From Scleromitrula shiraiana (taxonomy: Eukaryota > Ascomycota > Leotiomycetes > Helotiales > Sclerotiniaceae), in contig JABELC010000015.1 in the NCBI GenBank assembly GCA_028455995.1, positions 1 to 64,000 on the forward strand: DNA of 64,000 nt. Direction: 5' to 3'. The first letter of the stretch is position 1; every line of letters starts with the position of its first letter. Below the pieces are notes generated by a model. It was not told the DNA's origin. It was given only the letters and a program-made list of their open reading frames with translations, and did not search any database. Both the position numbers and the translations under genes were made by a program. Positions 13,206 through 27,959 of this stretch are shown one piece after another.

Positions 13206-13694
13206 TTAATATTTTTTATAATTTATATTATTATATATTTGAGTATTACTTTTATATATGTTAATTTATTCGAATTTCATTTCTTATAATTCAAATATCT
13301 TTTTTAACTAGAAAAATAAACATAATTAAAAAATGTAATAAACAAAATTTGAATTGATTATTTCTCTTCAAAAGTAATTAAACATATATTTTATAAAATA
13401 ATTTTCGTTTTATTAAAAATGTCTTTTCGGAGATATATTTATTTATTTTGTTATAACATTAAATATTCATTTTCTTTAAAAAATTTATATAATTTTGAGT
13501 ATAATTAAAATTTTAAGAGGTAAGTTTTTTTAGTTTTTGAACTTTTAATAAGAATCATTAATTTATTCAAATTGTTTTTAAATATAATAAACATTTTCTA
13601 TTTTATCATCAAAAACTTCACTATTATAAATAATATAATGGTAATTTAATCATAATGATAAAATATCTTGTTTTTATATATCATATTAATATGT
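13206..13694. other. AT-rich degraded DNA, unassigned
   Basis: Nothing recognised between the satellite and the short retroposed insertion at 13,709. Confidence 0.5.
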
Positions 13695-13708
13695 AATGTT
13701 TATTTATT

Positions 13709-13828
13709 CAATCCCCCCCAAAAACACATTAGCTATAAAAATACAAATCTTAAATCATCGAGATATTAAGCCTCAATAGTCTTATATAGTCAATAATTGA
13801 AACAGGACTTTAAATCCCCCCAAAAGAA
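13709..13828 (+). mobile_element. 120-bp retroposed LINE-like 3' end (or SINE) with 14-bp target duplication
   Basis: The insert starts CAATCCCCCCC and ends with the family's 3' terminus GGACTTTAAATCCCCCC and a short A-rich tail. It is flanked by an exact 14-bp direct repeat, aatgtttatttatt, at 13,695-13,708 and 13,829-13,842, the hallmark of target-primed reverse transcription. It keeps C runs that long copies have lost, consistent with being too short for efficient RIP. It is either an extremely 5'-truncated LINE copy or a SINE sharing the LINE 3' tail; the sequence does not decide. Confidence 0.85.
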
Positions 13829-13842
13829 AATGTTTATTTATT

Positions 13843-15182
13843 AATGAAACTTAAATAAATGATACAAAAATAATATAAAAAATCGAGATTATCAAATATT
13901 ATATTTATATCATTTCAATTCATTATCCATTATAATATAAATTTTAAAGATCTTTTTAAAACATGACTTCATTATAATAATAACTGATAATTGTAAAAAA
14001 ATCTCAAATAATATTTTATTGTTTAAAATCTTTAATAATATTTTGTTCTTTAAAATGTGAATATAAATTACGAACTTTTTATTATTATTATTCAAATTTG
14101 AAATTTTAATATTAAAAAAACAAAAATTAAGACTGATTCTTTGTATAAGGAATTAAAAAAAATATTTAAAGATATTATTTTTTGAATTTACAAATATTAA
14201 AAAATTATTATATAAATTAAACTAAATATTATGCATTCAATAAATAATATTTATATTGATAAAAAAGAAGATGAAAATATTTGTTTCATTTTGATTTAAA
14301 TATTCATTATAAACATAAAAGGGTTATTATGATATACATTAATAATTGATTGATTATGAAATTAAATGAAGAAATTATAAACAATTTCAAAAGATTGTTT
14401 AATAAATATTTTCATATAAAAGATTTCAAATTTTAGAATTTTGATTTTGATATAATAATCATTTAAAATAAGATGAATTCAATATCAAAATTCAATTAAA
14501 AAATATTCATTCAAAAAATAATAAATTAATAATCATACTTATAAATATTATAAATTTAACATTAAAATCATTGTTTATTTTGATAAAAATTAAATTACTT
14601 GATGCAATTCTTTTATACTAGTATTATCTTTATTGATTTTATAATTAAAGTTTGAAATTTAGAAATTATAAAATCTTTCACGACTTTTTTTATAATGAAA
14701 AACGTTAATGATAAAAATACTATTGTAAGAAATAAAAGAATAAAAACTCTTCATTTCTATATACATAATTATAATATAAAGAATATATATAAAAAGAAAG
14801 TTTTCTTTAAATGTAATAGAACTTGAATAATTTTGTTATTAACAATTATAAAATAAGAGTCCAAAATAGTATAAATCTAATGATAAAAATCAGATTTTAA
14901 TAAAACAAATATCAAGTAGCTTTTATTAAAATATCAAAAATACTAGTAATTCAAAATAATAGTTTCTATATGAATTTAATTGGAAGAATTAATGAAAATA
15001 GATAAAACCTTTTTAAAAAACATATATTATATCAAATTAATATATATTTTTATAACATTATTATAATGTAAATAAAAATGTAAATAGTTATAATAAAAAC
15101 TTTTGAATTTTTTGAAGTTTTTTTACAAAAGATATTAGTTATATTAATTACAAATATAAAATTGATATTCATTTTCTCATTT
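13843..15182. other. AT-rich degraded DNA, unassigned
   Basis: No gene, RNA or repeat border recognised. The minus-strand open frame of 61 codons at 13,910-14,095 is low-complexity Asn/Lys/Ile and not credible. Confidence 0.5.
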
Positions 15183-15800
15183 AATTTAAAATCCTGTTCC
15201 AATCATCAATTATATAAGACTAATTAAATTACCTTAATAATTTTAGCTATAAATTTTCATATATAGTATATCTTAGAAAAAAGTTTGAAAATCTTATTCT
15301 ATTGAAAAAAAAACATAAAATTATATAAATAATATCTTTTTTTACAGCATTTTTTTATTTTTATCTTTTATAATCTTCTTGTTTATCTTTATCTCTTTTT
15401 TTCTCTTTTTGTTTGAAGATATTATAATTTTATAAAAATCTTTATTTTTTAAGTAAAATTAATTATTGAACCCATTTCAGTTTTTATATCAAGAAAGAAA
15501 TTTATATTTACTTTATAAATCAATTTTTTATATCTATCAAGTTTATTAAATTTATTTTCAACTTCTAAAAGCTCTTAATATTTTAATGATGAACATTTCA
15601 AAAAAAGAATTCTATATATTTATCAGTTATTAAAAATATATTCCAATTTAAACAATTATCATTTAGTATATTTATTTTATAATTTTAATATTAATAATAT
15701 GTTTTTATTTTAAAATGAAAGTTTGTTTTGTTTTATTCTTTATTTGAATAAATTGTTATAAAATTCATTATATTTCTATCTAAATATTAGTATATTGTTA
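15183..15800 (-). mobile_element. LINE-like element 3' portion, minus strand
   Basis: About 15,183-15,300 is the reverse complement of the conserved terminus (aaaatcctgttccaat, then ..attatataagactaatt..). The continuation to about 15,800 resembles the minus-strand copies at 9,500-9,830 and 6,900-7,100. The right end is not defined and may extend further. No frame survives. Confidence 0.55.
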
Positions 15801-17696
15801 ATTTTATTAATTTATTAACTTGTTTGGCGTGAAAAATATCAATAAAATTGAAAACTTAATATGATAATAAAACTTTTATTTTTTTATTTTAATGTATTTT
15901 AATATATTAATAATTTTAACTTATTAATTTTAGTTTAGATCATTTGATAAAATCTTTAATTTTTATACCTTTAATTAATTATCAAAAAACATGTTAAATT
16001 AGATTTCCACTTTGAAAATATAATTAATTATTTTAATTATTTAAATAACCTTTTTGAAATTCTTGTTATATAAGATTTTAAAAAGAATTTGAATTAAATT
16101 ATTTAAAACTTTTTATTTTTCAATTTCAATTAATTGAAATACTATTGATATTTATCAAACTCTTCTTAATTTTCTATTTAAGTTAAGATATCACAATACA
16201 TAAATTGCTTAAATGATCTTCTATTTATTTTTTCAATATTTATTGATTAAAATATAACTTATTTTACTTTTAAATATAAACCAAAATCAAGAAATTTATT
16301 CAACAATATAATAATTAAATTAAAATTTATCAGAAGATTTTTTTACTTTTTATAATAACAAAGAATATTTTAATAACTTCATTTTAATATTTAAAATTCT
16401 ATTATTTTTAGTTATAATCACATCAATGGCAATAATATTAGAAACAAATTAAATATTTAAATATTATATTCTTTCAAATTAAAATTCAATTTGACTTTAA
16501 ATAAAAACAAACTTAATTCAATTTCTATAACTGATATAAAAACAGTTCAAAAAACTCCGAAAACTTTGTATAATTCAAAATCCTAGAGCTATTGTACAGG
16601 TTTTATCAAGTCTAGTAATATTATATATCAATAAAAATGTATTAATCTTTAGAGTCTTTCTATTAATGTTTAATAAAGAATTTCTAATTTTGAATTATGA
16701 TTATCCTTTTTTTAATTTAATTCATTTTACCATATTGAACCTATTAAAAATTGATTAAATAGTATGATTCAATAAAATTGTGTATTGATATAATTTATAT
16801 TCCAAAAGAAAAATTAAACCAAAAAATAATATATTTTTTAATATAATAAAATAATAATTATAATTTACAAATATATATATACATAGATTTGTAAATTTTA
16901 AATGATTTTAATCATGATTATAATTTTAATTTATATTATATAGAAAAGTATAAATGAAATATAATAGGTTAATTACGATTAAGATTTATCATTTTAATAT
17001 AAGAATTCTAATGAAGTTGATTTAATATTTTATTGTTTATTGTTAATATAAACGTATTATATATATTGATGAATTTTAATAATATTTTTTTATTTTTAGA
17101 GAAATTATAATTTTAGATTTATTTTTTAGAAGTTTAATATTTTTTCATAATAGGAACTTTTAATAAAATTAAATCGATTTTAAATTTTGTTTATATTATT
17201 TAATTATCAATAGATAAGATTTATATTTTATAAGTGAAAGAATTTTGTTATATGAACTTGTAGTAAATAGTTTCATGAAATATTATAGTTTAATATGTTT
17301 GAAACTAATATTAAATTCTAACAAGAACTATTAAAATATTATTATCATTATTAATCTCAAAATAAATGAAATTAAAAACAAAACTTATATATTATTGAAT
17401 TCTTTTACAATACATTAGAAAAATTTTATAATTATAAACAAAAACTAATACATAAATAAAAAGTAATATTAATTTAATGCTAATAATTATATAACATTTT
17501 AAAAGATAACAAAAGAAAAATATAAAATATGATTTTTAACAAAATATTTAAAGATATTATAATGTTAGATTTAGCATAGAAAATATGAAAATATATATTC
17601 ATTTTTATGTTTTTATTTGATTAAATTTTTGATATATAGTTTATATGATAAATATTTGAATAACTTTTTAAATCATAGGATACTTTAATATTTTGA

Positions 17697-17730
<34 letters not shown>

Positions 17731-19714
17731 TTTAATATTTATTATATTGATTATGTTTTATTTATATTATGGTAATTTCTAACTTTGGAATTTACTCGAT
17801 ATTTAAATTTTTAAATAAAAGTAAACATAAACATAAAATATTGATCATTCTAATCAATATTTATTTTGATAATATTAATAATATTTAAATATAAACATAA
17901 AAATTCAATAGATTTTAGATTTTAATTATAAAATATATAATTAATGGATAATCATTGTTATTTTAAGATAAAAGGTTTTTTGAATTATACTAATTTTTTA
18001 AAGAAAGAAAATCAAATCTTGTTCATGTATAATGTTTTTTAATATTATAAATATATTTTTAAAACTTTGATAATAAAAGGACCCATCAATATAATTGTTA
18101 AAATCTCAAAATAGATTTTTAATACATGAAATAAATATCAAATTCTAAGAATCCTTGAATATAATGTTGAAATCTTTTTAAAACTTTAATATATTTAATA
18201 ATATTTCATACTCTTGATTTATATAAGAAAAATCAAAATAATACTTTTATAATTGATACAAATAATCTATAAATAGTTTTTTAAAATAATCTTTTATCAA
18301 AACTTGTTGTTAAATCTATATTTTATAATATAATATTAAATAGATATAATAAAACTTATAAATAATATCAATGTTTGAATTTAAAATAAAGATACTAGTA
18401 GTAAAAAGTATTAATAAAAATTCTTTAAATAAAATTAAAAATGAAATGTTAAATGACATTTTGTATTATGTTTTTGATGTAAAACTTGATTTATAAAATA
18501 ATAATTTATATGTATTCCATAAAATATCTTATAATTTAATAAAAATTTGTTTTAAAATCAATTTCAAAATATAAATAAACTGAATTAAATATAATAAATA
18601 AATATAAACTTTATTAAATAAATTATCAATAATAACATAAATGTATTGTATTATTATGAAAGAAAATTAATATATGAAAATTATCAATATATCAATAATA
18701 ATATTATAATTAAAAACAATTTTAAAAAGATGTTAAAAAAAATTTAAGATGTATTTGAAATACAAAAAATACCAAAAATATCTAAGATTAAAGTAAATAA
18801 TAAAACAAAAACTTTTATGAAAAAATCTTGAGAAAATATATAACTTTTCATTATGATAATATTAAATGAGAAAATAAATAGAGAAAAAATAAAAATATAT
18901 TAATATAATTATAATAAATATTTATATAAAAAAAGTTAATTATTTTATTATAATTTCTTTGATCTTTTATAATGATCTTTACAATATAAATTATTTTATT
19001 ATATAATGTTAATATATAATAATATTTTTAATTAAAAATATAAACAAATAAAAATATCAAGATTAAAATACAAAAAATCTAAATATAATTCTATAGAATT
19101 CTATACAAGTAATGTAATAAATAATTATAATAAATTCATAATTTTAATATAATTTATTTTAAAAATTCTTTTTGCTAATATTCAATATTGATTTCAAAAT
19201 TAATATTTTAAATTTTGAATATTATTAAATAAAAAATAATGATTTAGTTTATATTGAAATCAATTCTTCTAAACAAAATCATATTTTATAAATCAATTTC
19301 ATTTTTGATAAAATATATGATAATGTGTAATATATTATAATGATAATTTTTTAAATTTTGATATTATTTTTATATGAATATATTAGATTAAATATAAAAT
19401 CAAAAATAATAATTATTTTATTTATATAGAGATTTTTATAAAAGAAATTATTTCTATAATAAAATAGTAAATAACAATAAAAGTTTTAAAGTTTCTTTTA
19501 TAAAAATATTTAAATTATACATTTCGAGAATCTACATATTATTAATAATAATATTAAGATAATTGATAAAAACTTCTAAATATTAAAATCAATTTTCATT
19601 TGAAAATAACAAAATATATAATTTCATGTTATTATATTCAGGTTTAATTTTACCAAAATATATATATATTCTTTTTTGATTTACATATTTTTAATCTTAT
19701 CTTTTTTTAAAAGA
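15801..19714. other. AT-rich degraded DNA, unassigned (3.9 kb)
   Basis: No gene recognised on either strand. A dinucleotide (AT) run lies at 17,701-17,728. A patch with more C/G near 16,545-16,620 is not identifiable. The composition and lack of frames match mutated transposon DNA. Confidence 0.5.
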
Positions 19715-20023
19715 TAGAATCGTATTTTAATTATTAATCTGAGGAAGTAATTGAATTTTAATATTTTAATGATTTTAGATTTATATTTTTATAATTAACA
19801 CTTTTTCTAAAAGAAAAAAAGATTTATTGTTATTTATTGTTTTTTATTTTTTGTAATCTTTTTTAAAATATTTTTCTTCATAAATAATTTTCTTTTATTT
19901 TTTTCAAATTTATTTTTGATATTTATTAATTTTTAAAGATTATAATTATTTCATCTTTTTTAATATATCTTGAAATATATTTTATTTCAATTTTAATAAA
20001 TCTGATTCGATATATTTTTAATT
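19715..20023 (-). mobile_element. 5'-truncated LINE-like copy, minus strand
   Basis: About 19,722-19,830 aligns to the reverse complement of the conserved terminus (tattttaattattaatct.. then ..gattttagatttatatttttataattaaca). The continuation to 20,023 matches the minus-strand copies around 9,540-9,740. It stops abruptly at the C/G-richer patch at 20,024. Confidence 0.55.
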
Positions 20024-20065
20024 AGAGGAAGCTTGCTCGGCGTTGGTATCGCCTTGTATAATCAT
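20024..20065. other. Small GC-richer island of unknown origin
   Basis: GGAAGCTTGCTCGGCGTTGG and the following TATCGCC stand out in DNA that is otherwise almost pure A/T. It belongs to no family defined here. It may be a remnant of unmutated target DNA or the edge of another repeat. Confidence 0.4.
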
Positions 20066-20299
20066 GATTTAAAACTAGAGAGTATTAGACAATATAATTT
20101 AGGCTTTTTAGAGATTGTATATAATAGTGAATTAGAAGAAAGTTATTTATGTAATTAAAATGATAAGTCAAATTGTTAAATTAAAAATTTATTTTTAAAT
20201 ATATTTGAATCATTAAATTAGATTATTTAAGTTAAAAATTTTATTAAATAATTTTAAATAAAATTAATAAATTAAAATTATAGAAATAATAAAATAAAT

Positions 20300-20652
20300 T
20301 AAAATATATAAGATTAAAATTTTGTTTTATTGAATTTTAGATTATATTAATATTATAAATAATAAAAACCTTGATAAGTTTGTTAAATTTATTATATAAT
20401 AATATTTAAGTTTAAATATAATTAATTTTATTATAATTAATATAAAGAAAAATAAAAAGAAAAAAAAAGATAATTTATAATAAAATATTTGATTAAAAAA
20501 TTGAAAATAAATTTTTTTTATTCAAGAATATAAAATAAAAAATTAATAATATATTATTCCAATCAAATTTACAATATAAATACATTAAATTATATTTATT
20601 TAGATTAAGATATATTTTAAATAATTATTATATATATAAAAAAAGAGATTTT
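20300..20652 (+). mobile_element. LINE-like copy, part left of the LTR element insertion
   Basis: About 20,530-20,652 aligns with 5,865-5,965 of the plus-strand LINE-like copy and is continued by 28,125-28,555 on the far side of the LTR element. The left limit is uncertain (20,066-20,300 is AT-rich and unassigned). Confidence 0.6.
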
Positions 20653-20657
20653 GAAAT

Positions 20658-20817
20658 TGTTTATGTGACTCTAGGGGTATAGAACTATACAATATGGGTA
20701 CTCTTTTATATTATATTAATGCGTTTAAGGAATCTAAGAAAAATATTATATACTATTGATAATATATAATTTTTTAATAAGTATATAATATAAAGTTATA
20801 TATTAATTATATAGATA
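20658..20817 (+). repeat. 5' LTR of the complete element
   Basis: It aligns along its whole length with the 35,272 LTR. The first 45 bp (TTTATGTGACTCTAGGGGTA and on) are moderately preserved; the rest is A/T only. Confidence 0.88.
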
Positions 20818-23800
20818 TTAATAATTTTTTAAGAATTTAATATTATATATACAAAAAGTTAAATTCTATAAAAAATTATAAATTATTTATATAAAATAAA
20901 ATAAAATAAACTTTTTTTAGTTTTTTTGTTTTTTTGAAATCTTTATAATTTGTTTTTATATAATATAATATTTTAATATTAAATTAAAATAAATATTATT
21001 TAAATTATATATTATTATTATTTTATATTATTATTATTTTATATATTATATATTTTATTATTTTATTTTATAATAATTATATATAAACTAAATAAATAGT
21101 ATTAATTATTATTTAATTATTCGTTAAAAAACAAATAAAAAAAAAATCAAAATCTTTTTTTATATATAATTTATTTATTAGTCTTTATTAATATTTTATT
21201 TATATCAATACGTTTTTTTAATATTAAATAAGATTTTGTTTTTATGATTATATTTGTTAGATTGTTATTATTATTGATCTAGTATATTTTTGCGATTTTT
21301 TTATATTTATATGATTAATATAATATTATAATATTAATTATAAATTATTGTTTGATTATTGTTTTGAGTTTAATTAATAATTAAAATAAAAAATATAAAT
21401 TAATATAAATGATTAATAATAAAATATAATTATTAAATCGAAATCAAATATTATTATATAGATTTTCATATTAATATAATTTAAATAATATATTTATATT
21501 TGATTAAAAATTAATATATAATATCTATATTTTTGTTGTTATTTATTAATGTAATAAATATATATATATAAAAAATATTAAAATTAAATAATATAAATTA
21601 AAGTCTTTTTATGAAGTTTTTTTTATTATTATATATATTTATTAAATACTTTTATATCTTTATTATTTAATTTGATACTTTATATAATTTATATTAAATT
21701 AAATAAAGTTTTAGATTAATAATAAATTATGATATAAATACTATAACTGTATTATATAATATATTGCTTTTTTAATATTATATTTTTTTAGAGTTTATTA
21801 TATATTTTATATATATTAATATTAATATTTTTGATTTATTTTAAATTTTTATATTAAAGTTTTTAATTTATTATAATTATTAAATTTAAATAGATATATT
21901 TTAATTAGTTATTTTTATTTTTTATATAAAGATTTAGTTTTTTTTAGATAATACTTTTTTCCATAAATAAATTATTTATTAATAATAATTAAAATATTAT
22001 TTATTTATATTATTATAATTCTAAATCTTTATCTTTATATATATAATAAATAAGAATTATATATTAATATTATTATCTTGAATTTTATAATATAATGATT
22101 TAAATATATATTAAATTAATGATTTTTTATGTTTGGAATCTTATATAATAACTATATTATATAAAATATAGTTTTTAATAAATATTTTATTTTTGGAATT
22201 ATATATATAAAGATAAAATGTATAAATTTTGAATTTATTTATATATATATTTAAATAATATTGTATAAATAAATATTAAATATATTATTATTTTTTATTA
22301 TTATTATCATAATTATGATTATTAATATTAATTAATAAATTGAATATTATATAATTAAAGATTATATGAGTATATTATGTTTTTTTATATTATTAAAAAT
22401 TTATATAATAAACCTTGATTTTTATATATGTTTTTTATATTTAAGTGTTTGAGTTTATTAATTTATTTGTATTTAAAAAAATTTATTTTGATTAGAATTT
22501 TTTTTTGTTCCGTTATTTTGAATATATTAGTTTTTATTAATTTATTTAATTTTTTTTTTGATTTTATATATATTCTATTTGTTCTTTTTATTATATTTTG
22601 CTTATTTAATAAAAGAAATTAATTTATTAATGAAAAAAGCTTTAATTAAATATATAATATATTCGTTATTTAATAATATTATAATATTTGATAATATTGT
22701 TTTAAAATGTTTATTTTTTATATATAATTTAAATCATATTTTTTATTATATATTTTATTAGATATATTAATAAAATTAAATTATTATTAATAATAAAATA
22801 TTAAAATTTTAATTATTTTTAATTTAATATATTTATAAATTATTAGTTTAAATAGTTTTAATATTATTATTTTTAATATTTTTTGAATAATTAATTAATT
22901 AATATTATTATTTATAGATATAAATAATATATAGTTTTTTATATATATTATTAATAATATTAATATTGAATTAATAAATCTTTTATAATATAAACAAATT
23001 AATATTGATTATATTATTATAATATAATTATTTATATTAATTTCGTAATTTTTATCTTTTATTAATTTAAAGATATAAAAGTTTATTTATTTTTTTCTTT
23101 TATTTTAATAATCTTTTTATATATTAAAATTTTTAAATATAGTTTTAGATTATATATTATATATATAAATAATCTATTTTATTTTTATAATATATTTTTT
23201 ATTAATTTAATTACTTTATATTTATAAATTTTATTATTTATATTTTATAATTTAGTACTTAATTAATAATAATTTTTATTAACAAATTTAATTTTCCTAT
23301 ATATATAAATATATTAAATACTAAAAATATTAAAATTAATCTTTGAAAGTTTATTAAATCATTTATTGTCTTTATTATTATTTATAATATTTATTTCTTT
23401 ATAAAACTAGATTATTTTGATTTCTTTTATAAAATCTTATATATTTATTATTTAATTTTAGTAATTAATCAATAAAACTTTATAAAAACTATTGTTATTT
23501 TGATTATTATAATGTTTATATATTTATTAAATTTTTTTATAATAAATTATATATTTATATTAATATTAATATAGTTTAAAAGTTTTATATAGATATTAAT
23601 TTATTTAAATCAAATTATATTTTAAACATATTCTATTAATAAATTATTTAAAAATGTTATTATTTAATATTTTATTATTTTATTAAATATATATAAAATT
23701 GTTTTTTTGTTAATATATATAATATTAATTATAATTATATAATTAAATTGAATATTATTATCTTTATTATTATCAATTTTAAATTTAAACTTTTTTAATA

Positions 23801-25649
23801 ATTTATTATATATTTAATATTAATTATAATATTTCGTTAATTTATCAATTTTCGTTTTTATTTATATTGTTATAATTAATTTGTTTAAATATATTATATA
23901 ATTTATAAATAGCTAAATAATCAAAATGTTTATATAAATATTATAATTCTATTTTTATAAAATAATAAATATTATTCAAAATTATTGATTATATAATTAT
24001 ATTATAATTATTTTTTTATAATAAAAAATTATAGCTACATTTCTATATAATAAAAAAGTATTTACTAGTTTTATCATAAATAATCTAATTTTTAATATTA
24101 TTAAAAAAATATATCAAATTTATTTATATTTATTAAACAAAATAAAAATAATATATTTATATAAATAATATAAACCTTGATTCATTTCATTAATAATTTA
24201 ATTTTCTATAATCTAATAAACTTTTTAATATCTTTTTTTTTAATTATAATTTTTATAATTTCTGCTTTATTATAATTAATAATTAAATTGATTAATTTTT
24301 ACAATATTTTATATTACTATTTATTAATAATTAATATTATTATTACTTCTATATTAATTATAACACTTTAAAATTTATCAAAATTATATTTACTATTTAT
24401 AAAAAATATTTTAAAATTATATATAATTTGCTTCAATACTATACTTCCATCAATTTAATTATTTTTAAATAATCTTTTATATATTAATATATATTCAAAT
24501 ACTTTTTTTATAAATCTAATAATTATTTATAAATTATTAATTAAATTATTTAATATATAATATATTTTTAATATAATTTTATTTAAATATTTTATTTTAT
24601 ATAAAATACTTTATAAATCTTTTTAATATCTTTTTTCTTTATTTTTTATTTTTTTTTATAATATATTAAAAACTATTTATATATATAATTATTATTATTT
24701 TTAATGATTTTTTCTTTATATTTTCTTTAAGTTTTTTTTTTGATTTGATTTTAAATTATTAATAAAAAATTATTTTTCTTTTTATACATTTAATATTTTT
24801 TCTTATAATTTGATTTAAAATTATTTTACTATATTGATTTTGAATATTAAATTATAATTCAAATTAATTTTAATAATTATTTATTCTTTTTAATTATTGT
24901 AATTATTTATTTTATTATATTTCTTATAATTAAAAATTTTATCTAATTTTAAAATTATCTTTAACTATTTTTGAATATAATATATATTAATATTATTATT
25001 TTATAATTTATTATAAATTCAAATTATTCTTTTAATTTTTTAAATAAAATTAAAAATATTTACAATTAATTAATAATATATTTAAATATATTATTTAATT
25101 TATTAACATAATAAAATTATTTTTTTATAAAAATATAATTAATTTTTTATATTATTTAATAAAGTCTTATATAATTACTTTATCTTTATAAAAAATAGTT
25201 TTAAATATTATTTAAATTTCTTTTTTTAATTTCTATTTATGATATTCTTTATTATTAATTTTATTTATTTATTTATTATATTATAATAATATAGTTTTTT
25301 TTAATATTATATTTTAAATTCTACAATTAAATTCTTTATTTTTCATAAAAATATAATTAGATTTGATATATAATACTCAAATATTTTATTTTTAAATATA
25401 ATTAAAAATATTATTATTATAAATTTATTTAAAATATCTATTTATTATAAAATTAATATATATATAATTAATTTATAATTAAAATCATTATTTTTATTAT
25501 TAAATGTTATTATATTATTATATATTTTATTTAAATTGATTTGATATTGAATTTTTAATATATAATATTAATAGTTCTTTTTTAATAATATTCTAAATCT
25601 TTATATTTATTCTATATATATATATTTTTTTCTTTCTTTATTCTTTTTT

Positions 25650-26037
25650 TCTAATTTTATTCGCATTGAAAATTATAGTTATTTTTGTCATAATTATTTC
25701 GATTATTTTGAAATATACAATAATTTTGGTTAAATTGATTTTGATTAAATTAATTTTGACTAAATTGATTCTCATTAAATTTATTTTGATTAAATTAAAA
25801 TATATAATTATTTTAATTATAATAGTTTTTATTATAATTATTTGTATTATAATGTTTCTGATTAAATTGATTTTGATTAAATTGATTCTAATTAAATTGA
25901 TTCTAATTAGATTGATTTTGACTAAGATAATTTTGATTAAATTGATATATATAGTTATTTTGATCATAATGATTTTTATTATAATTATTTTCATCTTAAT
26001 AATTTTGATTAAAATTATATATATAATTATTAATTAA
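25650..26037. repeat. Degenerate minisatellite inside the LTR retrotransposon
   Basis: Short units of the type TTTTGATTAAATTGA (about 12-15 bp) recur through two blocks (about 25,725-25,800 and 25,855-25,945), with further degenerate units between. Long open frames on both strands (Ile/Leu/Lys only) are by-products of the repeat. It lies about 5 kb into the element and could be a mutated coding repeat, but that is unprovable here. Confidence 0.75.
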
Positions 26038-27959
26038 AATTATATATTAAACAATATAATTCATTAAATCATATATTATTATTAAAATAATTCTAAATAA
26101 ATAGTCAAAATCAACTTTTATTATAAATTAGATATTCTTTAATAATTTATTAAATCGCTTTAAAAAATTGATTATTATTTATATAATTAAAATATTCTAT
26201 TTAATTTATTTTTCTTTTTTAATCTCCTTTTTATATTTTCTTTTAATCCTATTTTTACTTTAAATTTTCTATTATTGCTTTTATATTATCAAACCTAAAT
26301 TTTATTAATCGATCTCTATAAGTTTTCTTTAAATAAACTTTAATCTTTTTAAAACATAATCTTATATATATTATATTTTATAATATATAAATTTTTAATA
26401 TAAATATATTAATATAAATATTGCTTTTTTATAATATTTTTATTATTATTATTAAATATCTTTTATTTAATATCTAAAACAATTCTATATTTATATCTTC
26501 AAATACTTTTTTAAAATCTATTTATAAATTTATATCAATAAAAATCTTTAAATTGTTAATTATATATTTATCGAGTTTATATTTTAAATAATGATTTATT
26601 ATATATAAACTTTTTAAATTATATTTTTTATATTTATTAACAAAATTTAAATTGCTTAAAAATAATCTATCAAATAAATTCTTTTAATATTTTTTATTTT
26701 ATCTAAATTTAAATCTTGATCATATTTAGAATCATGTATATTATCATTTTTTTATTATTGTTTTTTCTTAAAATTAAATATAACTTTTTTAAAAATATTA
26801 TTTATTATGTTTTTAAATAAAAAAACCTTTATTTATATTTATAAATCGAGATTTATATTGTTTAAGTATTTTTTATTAATATTATTTTTATAATAAATTT
26901 GTATATATTAAATTTTTATTAAGATTTTTTAATAATGTTTTTAATATTAATCGAAGTTTTTCAATTTAATTAAAGATTTATTTCAATTATCAAAATATTA
27001 ATAATAATTCTAAATCTTGAATATTTATATTTGATAAATTGCTTTTTTTTCATATTATCTAAAACTCATATTATACTTCTTAAATCTTTTTTGTTCTCTT
27101 ATTACTTTTACTCATTATATTACTTATAATATTATAATATAAAATAAAGAAATACTTCTAATAATACTTTATATTTATTTATTAAATAATATAATAATTA
27201 TTATTAATATATTTTTGCTTAATTTTATTATTATTATTAAACAAATATCTAATATCAAATCAAAGATTTTGATTTAATAAAAGTCTTAAACTAAACATAA
27301 TTGTCTTGATTTATAAAATAAATTTAATATTAAATCAAAATTTGTTTTAATAAAATTTTTAAATCGGATATAATCATTTTAATTATGAAATAAATATATA
27401 ATAAACAAATTTATTATAAAATAAAATAAAAATAAGGCAATAATAAAAAAATATAGAAATATAGAAATAAAGATTATTAAAAGTTTTAATAAAAGTTTTT
27501 AAATAAAAGTTTTTATATAGATAACTTTATCATTATCTTTATAATTATAGTAAAATAATTATTATTATTAACGTTTTTATTTATTAAAATGGTTTTTTAA
27601 ATAATATAATATATATTTAAATAATATAATATAATTTATATTTTTATTATTATTTTATTTACAATAAATATTTAGGTTTTATAATTTTAAAATCGATTTA
27701 AAGATCATTTTGTTTATAATAATATTTAAGTTTTATAATATCTAATTTAGAATTAAAAACTAGTATTTTTATAATATATATTTAAATATTATAAAATTTA
27801 ATCTTTTTTTTAATTAAAAATTAAATAATTATAAATCTTTTTATTATTAAAAATTATAAAATTTTTTTTATTAATAATAAATAAAAACGGTTAAAATTTA
27901 TCAAAATTAATATTATATATAAAATAGAAATTTTAATTTATAATATATACACTAATTAA

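Noticed and set aside
22428..22761. 64- and 67-codon hydrophobic frames
   Set aside because: Phe/Ile/Leu low complexity inside the RIP-destroyed LTR element; expected by chance where T runs dominate.
25638..26037. 118- and 123-codon overlapping frames on opposite strands
   Set aside because: Low-complexity Ile/Leu/Lys products of a degenerate AT minisatellite inside a transposon.
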